Shown piece after piece: positions 1-10,293 of a stretch of DNA of 64,000 bases (position 1 is its first letter; each line of letters opens with the position of its first letter). The notes beneath the pieces are model-generated. The model was given only the letters and a program-made list of their open reading frames with translations. It was not told where the DNA came from and did not search any database. The position numbers were made by a program, and so were the translations under genes. Source of the stretch: Macrothele yani (Eukaryota; Arthropoda; Arachnida; Araneae; Macrothelidae); contig CM077028.1 in NCBI GenBank assembly GCA_039090855.1, forward strand, positions 65,849,054 to 65,913,053, read 5' to 3'.

Positions 1-519
1 ATTATGCTATGGCGGTGTTTCTCCTGGTATGGCACGGGACCCTTGGTCGCAATTCCTGGCAGACTCAATGCCGAGACCTACTGCACCATTTTGGATGACC
101 ATGAGCTTCCTACGTTGTGGCAGTTTTACGGGGTGGACCCATGTTACTTTCAGGATGACAATGCCACCTTTCATGTTGCGAGGTCCACCATGGCTTAGTA
201 TGGTGACAATGGTGTTAATCAAATGGACTGGCCTGCGCAGAGCCCTGATCTTAACCCTATCGAGCACCTCTGGGACGAGTTGGAGCGTCGACTTAAAGGG
301 TGCCCCCACCATCCGAAATCGGTGAAGGAGCTGACCTGTCTTCTCCAAGCCGAGTGGTAGAAAATACCGCTAGCCGTCGTACAACGCCTGGTTGAGAGTA
401 TGCCCCGGAGGGTCGCAGCTGTAACCGCCGCTCGTAGAGGCTCCACCAACTATTGAAGGTGAATAAACTTCGTTTTCCTTTGCTATCACAGGTGTCCAAT
501 TACTTGTTGGTAGATAGTG
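1..519 (+). pseudogene. Tc1-like DD34E transposase, C-terminal part
   Basis: C-terminal catalytic part of a cut-and-paste Tc1/mariner transposase, cut by the window edge. One frame runs from base 1 to the stop at 454-456. It shows the second catalytic Asp (QDDNA, about 151-165), the motif WPAQSPDLNPIEHLW ending with the third catalytic Glu at 262-264, and a C-terminal VESMPRR helix. I count 34 residues between the Asp and Glu, so DD34E. In-frame TAG stops at 196-198 and 358-360 kill it. A short terminal inverted repeat seems to end at 519, followed by a TA that fits the family's TA target. The first catalytic Asp and the DNA-binding domain lie outside the window. Confidence 0.9.
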
Positions 520-531
520 TATATATCACAG

Positions 532-593
532 ATTATGTCTCGATTCTGTTCAGTCTTTGGCCTTTATAGTTTTGACTTGTTTTTATGCTATAT
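532..593 (+). repeat. 5' pseudo-LTR copy of the PLE
   Basis: 62 bases identical to 5505-5566. Because the second copy is the natural 3' end of the element, this one is best read as the 3' tail of an upstream, 5'-truncated tandem copy joined to the start of the main copy. Confidence 0.85.
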
Positions 594-819
594 CATAATC
601 CTGTTTACCCGGCTGCTTGGCGCCGATAGCCGCGATTATTTATTCTCGACTAATCGTCGCTTTATTACCTTGTTATTCTTTGGCCTTTTTTGAAAATTGA
701 ACATACTTTCATGCTGCACCAGCATTTTCTGTTCCATTCATGTTTTGATTATAATTTTCTATATTCCAGTTTTTCTTCTATGCTCTTCGATTTGCTAATA
801 TGATTCTCGGTCGTCGCGC

Positions 820-1042
820 GGTTTAACAAGGACCGTGACTGGCCCCATGACACGGGGAGCCAGTTCAACAAGGACCGGTTTAACAAGGACCGCGACTGGC
901 CCCATGACACGCGGAGCCAGTTCAACAAGGACCGGTTTAACAAGGACCGTGACTGGCCCCATGACACGGGGAGCCAGTTCAACAAGGACCGGTTTAACAA
1001 GGACCGCGACTGGCCCCATGACACGGGAAGCCAGTTCGCAAA
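820..1042 (+). repeat. 57-bp tandem repeat in the PLE leader, about 3.9 units
   Basis: Unit starts such as GTTTAACAAGGACC recur at 821, 878, 935 and 992, an exact 57-bp period. Each unit contains a potential stem (ACTGGC pairing with GCCAGT around a CCCC/GGGG inner stem and an ATGACAC loop). The period is divisible by three, so several frames stay open through the array; that is not evidence of coding. Confidence 0.9.
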
Positions 1043-1199
1043 GTGAGTTACCGTGTCCAGGTCCCGCCTCTGAGGCAGAGGGAGGCTCGATCATAAATAC
1101 ACTACGGTCTCCATCTGCACCGCAAGTTCAATTTGTTTCAAATTCCGTTCAGTTTAATAATACTATACAAAAAAAAATTCTAAAAATCCTGTTCTGTTC

Positions 1200-1884
1200 G
1201 ATGTTAATTATTGCACTTGCCTTCCTCAGTTAAAATTCTCGTGTTGTGGAGACGTCAGATGCATGACTTGTCCTGTCATGGATATCAACAACGTTGGTAC
1301 CGATTCAGATCCAGCATTTTGTAAAACTAAGAATTCTTTGTACATGATCACTTGTGCACGGAGTAAATTCAGATACATTGGTCAAACCGGTAATGCGTTG
1401 CATCTTGGACTCAATGGTCATAGGTCCGATATTAGCTTATGTAAAAATTCCAGCGATATAGAGTTTTTACATTTTCAACGGTATGACTTAAAAGAAATTG
1501 AACTTCGAATTTTGTTTATCGAGGACAATCTTCAAAGAGACTTTACTTGGAAAATTTATGCATGCTTCAATTCCGAACACTTTATCCCTATGGTTTAAAC
1601 AGCCTTTTCAATGGTATCAAACTCAGTTCCACAAACAGCAATTGCAATATTTACAAAAATTTCAAATTCACACGATTACCAGAGTCATCTCTTTAAAAAA
1701 AAACCCTGGGCGACGAGGTAGAACTCGTCCTAACCAATTTTGTGATTTCGAGCTATTCTTGTCGATCTTGGATAACGCTCACGAGGATACTCTCAAATAC
1801 TGCAGAGGCAAGATTTTCGCCCTTAACATTAGAAAACTTAAGAAATTTAAGACCTTGCATGACGATTACAACTATCATAGTTAA
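1200..1884 (+). pseudogene. GIY-YIG endonuclease domain of the Naiad-type PLE
   Basis: N-terminal nicking endonuclease module of the PLE polyprotein. The frame is open upstream of the Met at 1263 and is Cys-rich (CC, then RCMTCP), matching the zinc-finger-like Cys cluster reported ahead of this domain. The core reads LYMITC followed by YIGQTG and then NGHRSDI. The usual catalytic Arg before that motif is Gly here, and the later Glu is not evident. A frameshift between about 1498 and 1595 moves the continuation to another frame, which ends at 1884. Nonfunctional. Confidence 0.78.
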
Positions 1885-1920
1885 CATTTACAACATTTGA
1901 TCACGAACGTAATCAACTAT

Positions 1921-2286
1921 AGATTGACGTCAACCGCGGAGGTCGGACACCTACGGAACTCGTCAAATGCTACTATACCGTAGGTTTCACCGATCGATTC
2001 TTTGATCGCATTGATCTCAAGGCTGTATTTGACAAGAATAGGATGAACTTTCCCTTTTACATTTCTGCTTACGTTGCAGTTAGTTACAGATACGATTCTC
2101 CTCTCGGTCGGTTGACTTACAATTACCGACAAGCAGCAACGGACCTGGATCATCTGCTAAAAGGGCAACAGGAATTGTGTTTATGTCACAGAGACCAATT
2201 TAAGGACTATATTGATGAATACCACGGAAACGTTATTACAGGTATCCTTAACGTGGTACTGTACCCAGAACTGCGGACTGAGATGA
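1921..2286 (+). pseudogene. CxC linker of the Naiad-type PLE
   Basis: A continuous frame from about 1921 carries the linker between endonuclease and RT. It includes Cys-Leu-Cys at 2178-2186 and then the PLE motif HGNVITGIL, followed by an ELR segment where family Y interrupts it. The Cys codons are TGT, so I see no sign here of the selenocysteine recoding reported for some Naiads. Coding resumes at about 3478 with KGTRFRLTRG, the expected continuation. Confidence 0.78.
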
Positions 2287-3478
2287 AACAAGTTAGTAAA
2301 ATCATGCAATGCATTGATTATGATACGCTTTCCAACATACCAGAAATTATTACTCAAGTTATGAGGATAATGGCTGTGGAATAAATCTCCTTCCTGTGTC
2401 TTGACCTTTGATCCCATTTCGATGATATTCAACAGAACCGGTTCAGTATACCTCAAGAATAACATACTAAAGTTTTGTCGCAATAGATGCAGTTTTACGC
2501 AAGTTATGAGAATAATGGCTGTGGAATAAATCTTGCTTTTGTGCAATGACCTTTGACCCCATTTCGTTGATATTCAACAAAACCGGTTCACTATACCTCC
2601 GGAACAACATGATAACGTTTTGTCGCAATCGAAACATTTTTAGGTAAGTTATGATGCTATGATGCGCAAGGACAATGGAATGGATCCCACTCCAGTGTCC
2701 TGACCTTTGACCCCATTTCGCCCATTTTCAATAGGGTTCGTACCCAGTGGCTCCCTACCAAATACTAAAATTGCATCGAAATCGAACCATTTTTACGCAA
2801 GTTATGACGCATAAGGGCAATGGAATAAATCCTGCTCTTATGCCCTGCCTGACTTTTGACCCCATTCGCCCATTTTCAATAGGGTTCGTGCCCAGTGGTT
2901 CCCTAGCACATACTAAAATTTCATCGAAATCGAACCATATTTACGCATGTTATGACGCATAAAGGCAATGAAATGGATCCCGCTTTTATGTCCTCACCTT
3001 TGACCCCATTTCGCCCATTTTCAACAGGGTTTGTTCCCAGGTGATTCCTTACCACATACTTAAATTTCATTGAAATCGAACCGTTTTTACGCAAGTTATG
3101 ATGCATAAAGGCAATGCGATGGATCCCGGTCCTATTTCCTGACCTTTGACCCCATTTCATTTATTTTCAATATAGTTCGTTCCCAGGTGGTTCCCCTACC
3201 ACATACTAAAATTTCATTGAAAGCGAACTATATTTACGCAAGTTATGACGCATAAGGGCAATTGTATGGATTCCGCTCTTATGGCGTGACCTTTGACTCC
3301 ACTTCACCCATTTTCAATACGGTTCGTCCCCTGGTGGTCCCCTACCACATACTAAAATTTTATCGAAATCGAACCATTTTTATGTGAGTTATCGTGCCGA
3401 CAGACAGACGGACGGACAGACGGACGGAAAAAGCTGGAGCATATACGCTTCTTCAACCTACGGTTGGAAAGCGTAAAA
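2287..3478 (+). mobile_element. Family Y repeat, copy 1
   Basis: A 1.2-kb interspersed repeat inserted in the PLE frame. It is homologous to 60446-61607 and, inverted and truncated, to 45926-46095. It starts near GTTAGTAAAATCATGC, continues as about seven diverged units of roughly 148 bp (landmark TGACCTTTGACCCCAT near 2400, 2549, 2700, 2848, 2996, 3140, 3289), then a GACGGACGGACAGA-rich stretch, and ends with a hairpin in which TTCAACC and GGTTGGAA pair. No ORF is credible. No family name recognised. Confidence 0.85.
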
Positions 3479-5007
3479 AAGGTACTCGCTTTAGATTAAC
3501 CAGAGGACAAACCCTTTCGAAATGCCTCGCCACATTTCGATCAGACTTAATACAATTCGCCTAGAAACGTCGCTTTATTACCTTGTTGTTCTAATCGTCG
3601 CTTTATTACCTTGTGAACATTGAACATACTTTCATGCTGCACCAGCATGAAAGTATGTTCAATTGAAACGGCTTTCATGCTGCACCAGCATGAAAGCCGT
3701 TTCAATTTACCTTATCAGTCCTTCCTTCTGTGGATTAATGAGGTCTTTTCGGATTTTAAATGTTCCGTTCGTGTGAAGACTACCACAGGGAATCGTCAAG
3801 ATTTTCTAAAAAGCCTTACTCAAATTAAGTCTTTACAACAAAACTTCATCATCACACCCGTAGACAATGCAAATAATAATTTTGCCATCTGGTGTAAAAA
3901 CTTTTATTTGGATACTTTGACTAAAGAATTAAATGGTGACACCATCTATCAAGAAGAATCAACCACTTCACACACTGTGCTTAAAAGAATTATCGCTTTA
4001 AATAAACGTTTGAAATTTCATATCTCTTCTACCTCATTTCCCATCATGTACGTAGTGCCTAAGTTCCATAAGAACCCAACTGCCTTTCATTATATCACTA
4101 ATACTCGTGATTGTTACAGTTGGAAAGCCGGCAATGTCTTTGAAAAATCTTTAAAATTATTATATGGTCGGACTGACGATTCCTGGATCATTGATGATAG
4201 TGCAGCCGTCTTGAATTACATAACTACAAATCAGGATCTACATAGCATCGAAACTTTTGGATTTTTGCAACTTATTTACGTCTATTCCTATTTCTGGATT
4301 AATTGCTGCTTGTGCTGCATTATTTACAAAATATGGCAATGTGATTAAGTATACCTCACAGTTTTGGGATCGTTTAGTCGACTTCTGTCTCAACCACAAC
4401 TATATTTGTATGGACAAAGAAATCTACCGACAAGTCACCGGCATACCCATGGGCAGTGTTTTTTCCAGCACTCTCGCTAACCTTTATCTATATCTATTTG
4501 AACGGGATTTTACGACTACCATTTCGCAAGATTACGGCCGTATTTTTCGTTATATTGATGATCTTATTGTTTTTAATAATCCGGTCTTTAATATTCAAGC
4601 TCAACATATATATCCATCAGTTCTGACACTTGAAAAATCTACCATGCAAAATGGCCATATACATTATTTAGATATTGATATTTCTTTCACCGATGGTAGG
4701 AGTGTTGTTACAGATGTCTACGATAAACGTCGTAATTTTCACTTCAGAATTAGCTATTATTCATACTGGACTTCAAATATCTCAATTTCCGTGCATCGTA
4801 ACATTGTTATTTCATAATTAGCTCGAATTTGTAAAATTTGAAATAGTCCAGCTAATGCCATAAACAATTTCCGAATCCTGTATTTTCAATTGCGGAACAA
4901 TCGACTTCCAATTCGTTTCCTCAAAAAATATTTTCAACAGTTTCTTACTACCTACAATACAGCCATGTACACAGATTTCAACCTTCACACCATTATTAAC
5001 CCATGAT
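3478..5007 (+). pseudogene. Reverse transcriptase of the Naiad-type PLE
   Basis: Telomerase-related RT of PLEs. Recognisable blocks are KGTRFR right after the Y insertion, ITPVDN near 3855, FPIMYVVPKFHKNP near 4037, LFTSIP near 4263, GIPMG at 4440-4454 and the catalytic YIDD at 4551-4562. A one-base frameshift near 4255 separates the first and second halves, a 140-bp hairpin block interrupts 3566-3705, and C-terminal thumb-like sequence continues past the stop at 4815 in shifted frames to about 5007. The catalytic box is intact although the gene is broken. Confidence 0.85.
3566..3705. repeat. Leader-derived block with two adjacent perfect hairpins
   Basis: The block interrupts the RT frame. 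Its first part resembles the element's own leader (650-732: TCGCTTTATTACCTTGTT, then a CATACTTTCATGCTGCACC stretch). It ends in two directly abutting palindromes, 3620-3662 and 3663-3705. Each has 20-bp perfectly complementary arms and a CAC loop; the two share the inner half of the arm and differ in the outer half. Confidence 0.9.
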
Positions 5008-5504
5008 CCTATAATGGTAATTTGCAGGGCTTTCAAAATGCTGTTTGATGGATCACTAACAGCTGGCAACACTAACCTCCTTTCCTTCCCCCAAGTTTTT
5101 TTTCTTTTTTCTTCCTTTTTTTTAGATTTCGCGCACTATTTTCTCCCCTATACTACGTCACCATACGCATCACACCTATGCTTATGTATATGCTGTTCGA
5201 CGTCTCTCCTTCTTTTCGTTTCTTCGTTCAGTCTCGCATCAGAGTTTGCAGCTTAGAGAGTACTGTCCGTGGGTACTTTGGTTTTCTACCTAACTTTCAC
5301 GGACATCAGAAAAGCTGCCCTCGCCATGTACTGGTACTTTCCTAATGACAACAGTTCATGATATACCGTTTTATGTTTCATTATTTGTTCTTTGCTTATG
5401 TGTCTAGGTTTTTTGCATCGTGGTATTGTACACTACATATGTTGCTTCACCGTTTGACCAGCTGCCGCATGCACTACCTTCGGATGTAAACTACTTTTTC
5501 GTTT

Positions 5505-5566
5505 ATTATGTCTCGATTCTGTTCAGTCTTTGGCCTTTATAGTTTTGACTTGTTTTTATGCTATAT
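5505..5566 (+). repeat. 3' pseudo-LTR copy of the PLE
   Basis: Natural 3' terminus, identical to 532-593. It passes into a short TA run and directly into the ATC tail of the adjacent RTE, so the PLE probably targeted that microsatellite. The preceding 5008-5504 is the element's noncoding 3' region, in which I see no gene. Confidence 0.8.
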
Positions 5567-7268
5567 ATATATCATCATCATCATTGTCAACCATTATCAA
5601 TCCACTGCTGGACGAAAGTCTCGCCAAGTTTCCTCCACAACGGTCTGTCTTGTTCCAGTCTCCTCCGTGTCACTCCTGCACACTTTCGAATTTCATCCAC
5701 CCATCTTCCATGTGGTCTTCTTCTGGGTCTTTTCCTGTCCCTTGGAATCCAATCTAAAATTTCGGCTGTCCATCGATGGTCTGTCCTTCTGGCAGTATGT
5801 CCAGCCGTCTGCCGTTTCAGGGATTTAACTCTGATCATGATGTCTTCCACTCTTGTCATTTTTCGGATCCACTAGTTCCTCTTCTTATCTCTCCTGGTTA
5901 CACCAAGCATGCACCTCTCCATGCTGTTTTGAGTTGTCTGCAGCTTTTGCATGTGTCTTTTAGTTAAAGTCCACGTCTCTGCACCATACGTAAGCACTGG
6001 AAGGATGCATTGATCAAACACTTTTCTTTTAAGACATAATGGCATATTGCTGTTGAAAATTATGCTGTTTCTTCCAAAAGCTCTCCAGGCAAGTTTTGTA
6101 CGCCGATTAATTTCTTCATCAATGTGACTCTCACTTGATATCTCTGCTGTCCAAGATAAACGTGCGTGTCTGTAATCTCCAGCTTTTCTCCATCAATCGA
6201 TAAATCTTCATTTCTTGTAAAAGCATTGAACATGAATTTTGTCTTCTGAAAGTTCATTTTTAATCCCACTTCTTTACTCTTGTCAGCAAGTTCCTGGATC
6301 ATACTCTGCAGCTCTGATGGGGTAGTTGCAAAAATGACTATGCCATCAGCAAAACAAAGGTGGGTTAGATAATCTCCATTAATCTTTATCCCTTTGTTTT
6401 CCCAGTTCAGTGATTGAAAGACATTTTTCAATATGGCATTAAAGAGCTTGGAAGATATGGTGTCACTCTGTCTCACTCCCTTTCCAATTTTTATGTGTGT
6501 TGTATTTTCAAACAGCCGAATCTTTGCACTTGCATTTTCATAGATGGTATTAATAATATTAATGTACGCATCTTCAATTCCGCAGGATTTCAGAGCCATG
6601 GTAACTGCTGATGGTTTCACCGAATCAAAGGCTCTTTCATAATCAATAAAAGCCATGCACAATGGAAGTTCATATTCCCTCGCTCTTTCAATTAGTTCTC
6701 TCAGCACATGGATATGATCTATTGTGCTGTAGCCACTCCTGAATCCAGCTTGTTCTCTCGGTTGAGCCATGTCCCGTGTTACCTGCAAACGGTGCGAAAG
6801 AACTTTAGTGAAGATTTTATAAACCACTGATAGGAGTCTGATAGGCCTGTAGTTTCTGAGAACCTCAATGTCACCTTTTTTATGTAGCAGGGTCATTGTA
6901 CAGTTGTTCCAATCCTCAGGAATCTTCCATTCATTAAGGCATAAAGTTAAAATTTGGGCGAGTACTGTTTCGATTTCTCCACTTGCTTCTTGTATGATGT
7001 CTACAGTAATTCCATCTTCTCCTGGAGCTTTTCCCCACTTCATGTTCTTGATTGCATGTGCAACTTCTGCTGGGAGGACTGGAAGAACTCTGGTACTGGT
7101 ACCTTTCATGATGTCTGGAGTACATGTATCCTCCCTTTTATATAATTTGGAGTAGAAATCTTTCACTCTTGTCAAAATTTCGCCTCTATTTCTTGTTACA
7201 GAACCATCTTCTTTTTTCAGTGCCATAATCTGTTTTCTTCCCTTACTGAGATGTCACTTTGCTATCTT
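5567..7268 (-). mobile_element. RTE-class LINE, copy A (5' truncated)
   Basis: Reverse strand; the 3' end is at the low-coordinate side with an (ATC)n tail, typical of RTE LINEs. The 5' part, including the endonuclease domain, is absent: homology stops near a (TA)n run at 7269-7288. Close relative of copy B at 32186-33798. Confidence 0.9.
5587..7226 (-). pseudogene. RTE reverse transcriptase, copy A
   Basis: Begins MALKKEDGSVTRN and shows the RT blocks KAPGEDGI, NYRPI.LLSV, AFIDYERAFDSV and the C-terminal FVQQWIDNG. Defects against copy B: the catalytic FADD reads FADG (GAC to GGC at 6342-6344), the RQGD block reads RQSD, a 2-bp insertion near 6143 shifts the frame after YLGQQ, and a TAG at 5872-5874 replaces an Arg/Ser-region codon before MTRVED. 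It cannot make an active enzyme. Confidence 0.92.
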
Positions 7269-7288
7269 TAATATATATATATATATAT
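7269..7288. repeat. (TA)n microsatellite
   Basis: Pure TA run at the 5' truncation point of RTE copy A. Confidence 0.9.
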
Positions 7289-8690
7289 AACGACAACATG
7301 AGAAAAGCAAACTAAACCAATTAAAAAAAGCATAAAAATATATATAAAAAACATTAAGCCAACCTACAAAAAAAAGTGTACCCGAGCAAGCAAAAAAAAA
7401 CATTTTTCTATCAGGAAAAAAAAAACAGGGATTGCAGATCATACGGCAGAGTTTGTTCATGCCTTCGTGAGGGGCAATCACGAAAAAAATCTCTCACATT
7501 TAATATAAAGACCAGAAAATTGTGGGTCTCTGCTTATTCGGGTTGCTACTTGATGACAAAATTAAAAATAAGGATAATTCAACTCTTTAAAACGGGACAA
7601 AACAAACCCATCTAGCTAACCAAATAATCATTGTCCAACTCGCACTCACAGATCAGTTCAAGAGAATTCATGCGAAAAACATTGCAAGAGAAAAACGAAC
7701 ACCCACTAACGAACACCCACTACACCACAAAACTATAGAGAACAGCATTAACTGATGTTGTCGTATGATTTGATCTTTTTATTACGCAGCCTTGGGCGTA
7801 TTAGAATTTCAAAAGTTGGTTTTATTGTAGTACTATTTGTTCGGTATTTTGTTCTCTCTCTCTATTTCTATACATATACATATATTTCGTGTTAGACTTT
7901 CTTCAGACTACTACTATGTTTACTAATTCATGTTAATTCGACAAAGAGACTTGTTGTTATTGAAATAGTGACCTAAAAATTCTTCATTAGTGAAGTGCCT
8001 ACAGAGTTTCAGCTGAATAAAAGACGAACTCTGAGTAACTTTTTTCTTGAACATTATTTGGATGACTCCTGTTTCACTTAAAAAGAGTAAATAAGAACAT
8101 AATTTACGTAGTGTTGTTCTCAAAGGTATATATACACGTTTTAAACATTAAGAAACACTACATGATATTTAAGTAATATTACAAATCATAAATCGACGAA
8201 CATATTGTGATGTATACCTCTAATTTAATCGCATTTTCAGTTTGTTTTCTTATGTACATTTCGTTACTTTTTTGGTTAAGATATTTCTACTGAATGCAAC
8301 ATTATTTCCCCGGATCAACGTGGGCGTTTTAGCAAGAGTGAGAGTGAATCAAATCTAAATAAAAAGCAAGATCGAGAACGTGGAGAGTTGAAAAGTCTAT
8401 AAAGATCGGAGATTGTGGATATTTTTTGCGGAGATGGCTATGTTTGTTAAAAATATATATGAGCTTGCTAGTACGATAACCTGACGACTTATGTATGTCA
8501 ATTAAGACAAATCGTATTTGCGGCATCTACTTCCGGTCATTTACTACTCACACAAGGCACTGAATTAGAAAACCGATATGCAGATATACGTAAACGTTAC
8601 TTACGCAGCGTATATGCAAAATGCATGGTCACGTGCGTCACAACGTATTCTAGTCACCTATTTAAGACAGCTGCTCGTCAGTAATGGTTA
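7289..8690. other. AT-rich stretch without recognised features
   Basis: A- and T-rich, several homopolymer runs near 7325-7430, only short chance ORFs. I recognise no transposon domain or RNA gene. Confidence 0.5.
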
Positions 8691-9425
8691 TATAACGAAG
8701 TAAATTTCTCCGTCATTTTTGGTCTACGCCGGGATTCAAACCCGAGTCCACTCATTCCGGAATAAGTTGCTCTACCAATTGAGCTACGCGGACGTTTTAT
8801 TCTGATTCCTATGTGCCTTTTTGTCGTGTGCGTCCTTCTGGCAGGTACGTCACATCTCCTGGTACGTTACATCATCTCCCCTCAATTTTATTTATTTACT
8901 TTTTTTTTTTTTCGAAGTGCTGCTCTTATTTTTCCTATCTCGCGGTGTGGAAATAACATCACACCATTGCGAGATTGTGAACGGTCGGGTCATCCGGATA
9001 GTTCGGGCACCATTATAACGAAGTAAATTTCTCCGTCATTTTTAGTCTACGCCGGGATTCGAACCCGAGGCCGCTTATTCCGGAACAAGTCGCTCTACCA
9101 ACTGAGCTACGCAGACGATTATTCTGATTCCTATCTGCCTTTATGTCGTGTGCGTCCTGCTGGAAGGTACGTCACATCTCCTCCCCCCGAAAGAGGGCCG
9201 GGGGCATGGCCCACGGGTCAGCCGTGACCATGAATCGTTGCAGGCAGCCATCCACTGTAGAACGTGCACTTGAGAACTCCCAGTCAATCTGCTGTGTGGA
9301 ATGCAACATCACACATTTGTATTTTTCGAAGCGCTGGAGAAGGAATTCTCTGATTTTTCCTGTCTCGCGGTGTGGAAATAACATCACACCAATGCGAGAT
9401 TTTGAACGGCCGGGTCATCCCGATA

Positions 9426-9437
9426 GTTCGGGCGCCA
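9426..9437 (-). promoter_or_regulatory. Primer-binding-site-like sequence
   Basis: TGGCGCCCGAAC lies one base downstream of the LTR in element orientation. It is complementary to the 3' end of tRNA-Lys (GTTCGGGCG plus CCA), a common reverse-transcription primer. The same motif is at 13434-13445 and at 59757-59768. Confidence 0.75.
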
Positions 9438-9469
9438 TTATAACGAAGTAAATTTCTCCGTCATTTTTG

Positions 9470-9541
9470 GTCTACGCCGGGATTCGAACCCGAGGCCGCT
9501 TATTCCGGAACAAGTCGCTCTACCAACTGAGCTACGCAGAC
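9470..9541 (-). other. tRNA-like domain in the mini-LTR (copy 1)
   Basis: 72 nt folding like a tRNA: 7-bp acceptor (GTCTGCG with CGTAGAC), D arm with A box TAGCTCAGTTGG, an irregular 6-nt anticodon loop, and T arm with B box GGTTCGAATCCC. Equivalent domains lie at 9045-9116, 8722-8793, 13478-13549, 13055-13125 (decayed) and 44889-44960. It supplies potential internal RNA polymerase III promoters; I do not call it a tRNA gene, because it always sits inside the LTR and the anticodon loop is abnormal. Confidence 0.8.
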
Positions 9542-9639
9542 ATTTTATTCTGATTCCTATGTGCCTTTATGTCGTGTGCGTCCTTCTGGCAGGTACGTCA
9601 CATCTCCTGGTACGTTACAGTTAGTAGTGTTGATCATAA

Positions 9640-10223
9640 TGGAAAAAATAAAGAATTTTTAGGAGTTTGATAAAGGGCTTATTGTGGGTGCCTGGCTACC
9701 TGGAGCGACGATTTTGAAAACTGACTAGTTTCTCAAAAGATGAAATATTCCGGGTCTTTAATCAGCGAAAACACAACCCACATTGCTTGTCTAAGAGGTG
9801 TAACAGTAACGCCACAACAATCTGTCTGAAACTAGATCGCCATCGTCTGAGGAGTCTTATACGAAGTAACAGCACTTCCTGTGTGCAGCAGTGGACCTGA
9901 GCATTCAATGAAGGTTGTTCGTGACCCATGTATCAGCGAACTGTGCGCAGAGAATCGAAGAAGGTCGGCATTGGAAGTTGTGCTCCTGTACGGAAACCAC
10001 TGGGTTCTGTAACTAACCGGAAATTTCGTTTACACTGGTGTCAGAAACACCAGGACTGGTCACTGGAAGATTGGAAAAAAGTCACGTGGTCCGACGAGTC
10101 GCGGTACACATTGTTCTGTACCAACCTTAGGCAGACAATCTGGCATGAGCCCCATGAAGCAAAGGACGCAGCTTGCCTTGTACATACAACTTAAGTTTCT
10201 GGAGTTGGTGTCATGGTGTAGGG
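9640..10223 (+). pseudogene. Tc1-like transposase, N-terminal part (split gene)
   Basis: The left piece of a decayed Tc1 gene. It opens with an EEFDKGLIVGAWLPG-like helix-turn-helix start near 9660 and later shows RTVRRESKKVG, QKHQDWSLEDWKKV and the first catalytic Asp in WSDESRYTLF (about 10090-10120). Several stops and shifts in the first third. It is interrupted at 10223 by the hAT-like element and resumes at 11316; the flanking octamers are the duplicated target. Confidence 0.82.
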
Positions 10224-10293
10224 CAGAGTTGGAAACGGCGTCAAAATTTTCGGACCCGACCCCGAAAACCCTACTTTGAACTTTAAATTCGAA

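Larger units (their letters stand above)
532..5566 (+). mobile_element. Penelope-like element, Naiad type, with pseudo-LTRs
   Basis: Read 5' to 3': a 62-bp sequence, leader with a 57-bp tandem repeat, GIY-YIG endonuclease domain, a linker with a CxC motif, reverse transcriptase, 3' untranslated part, and the same 62-bp sequence again. Ordinary PLEs carry GIY-YIG after the RT; the permuted order with a CxC linker is the published hallmark of Naiad-type PLEs. The flanking 62-bp repeats fit the pseudo-LTR organisation of PLEs. The copy is dead: several frameshifts, a 1.2-kb insertion in the linker/RT junction, and an internal hairpin block. Alternative: a GIY-YIG end of a canonical copy followed by a second copy; the absence of any RT upstream and the CxC position argue against it. 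Confidence 0.8.
8691..9602 (-). mobile_element. Mini-LTR (TRIM-like) element, three-LTR concatemer
   Basis: Reverse strand, reading LTR (9439-9602), internal, LTR (9014-9176), shorter internal, LTR (8691-8854). LTRs are 163-164 bp, start TGTGACGT and end CTTCGTTATA. One base after each of the first two LTRs comes a primer-binding-site-like TGGCGCCCGAAC (9426-9437) or TGGTGCCCGAAC (9001-9012). The first internal region ends in a purine run (CGGGGGGAGGAGA) just before the next LTR. No gag or pol. This matches terminal-repeat retrotransposons in miniature, which depend on an autonomous LTR element. Two LTR-internal units sharing LTRs suggest recombination between copies. Confidence 0.82.

Noticed and set aside
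835..1233. 132-codon frame across the 57-bp repeat
   Set aside because: The repeat length is divisible by three, so frames stay open on both strands; the peptide is low complexity.
2747..3160. Short frames inside family Y
   Set aside because: They follow the tandem units on both strands and have no domain.
5014..5256. 80-codon frame in the PLE 3' region
   Set aside because: Low-complexity Phe/Ser-rich translation of a T-rich stretch.
8722..9541. Functional tRNA gene cluster
   Set aside because: All the tRNA-like domains sit at the same place within LTR-like repeats, have irregular anticodon loops and vary between copies.
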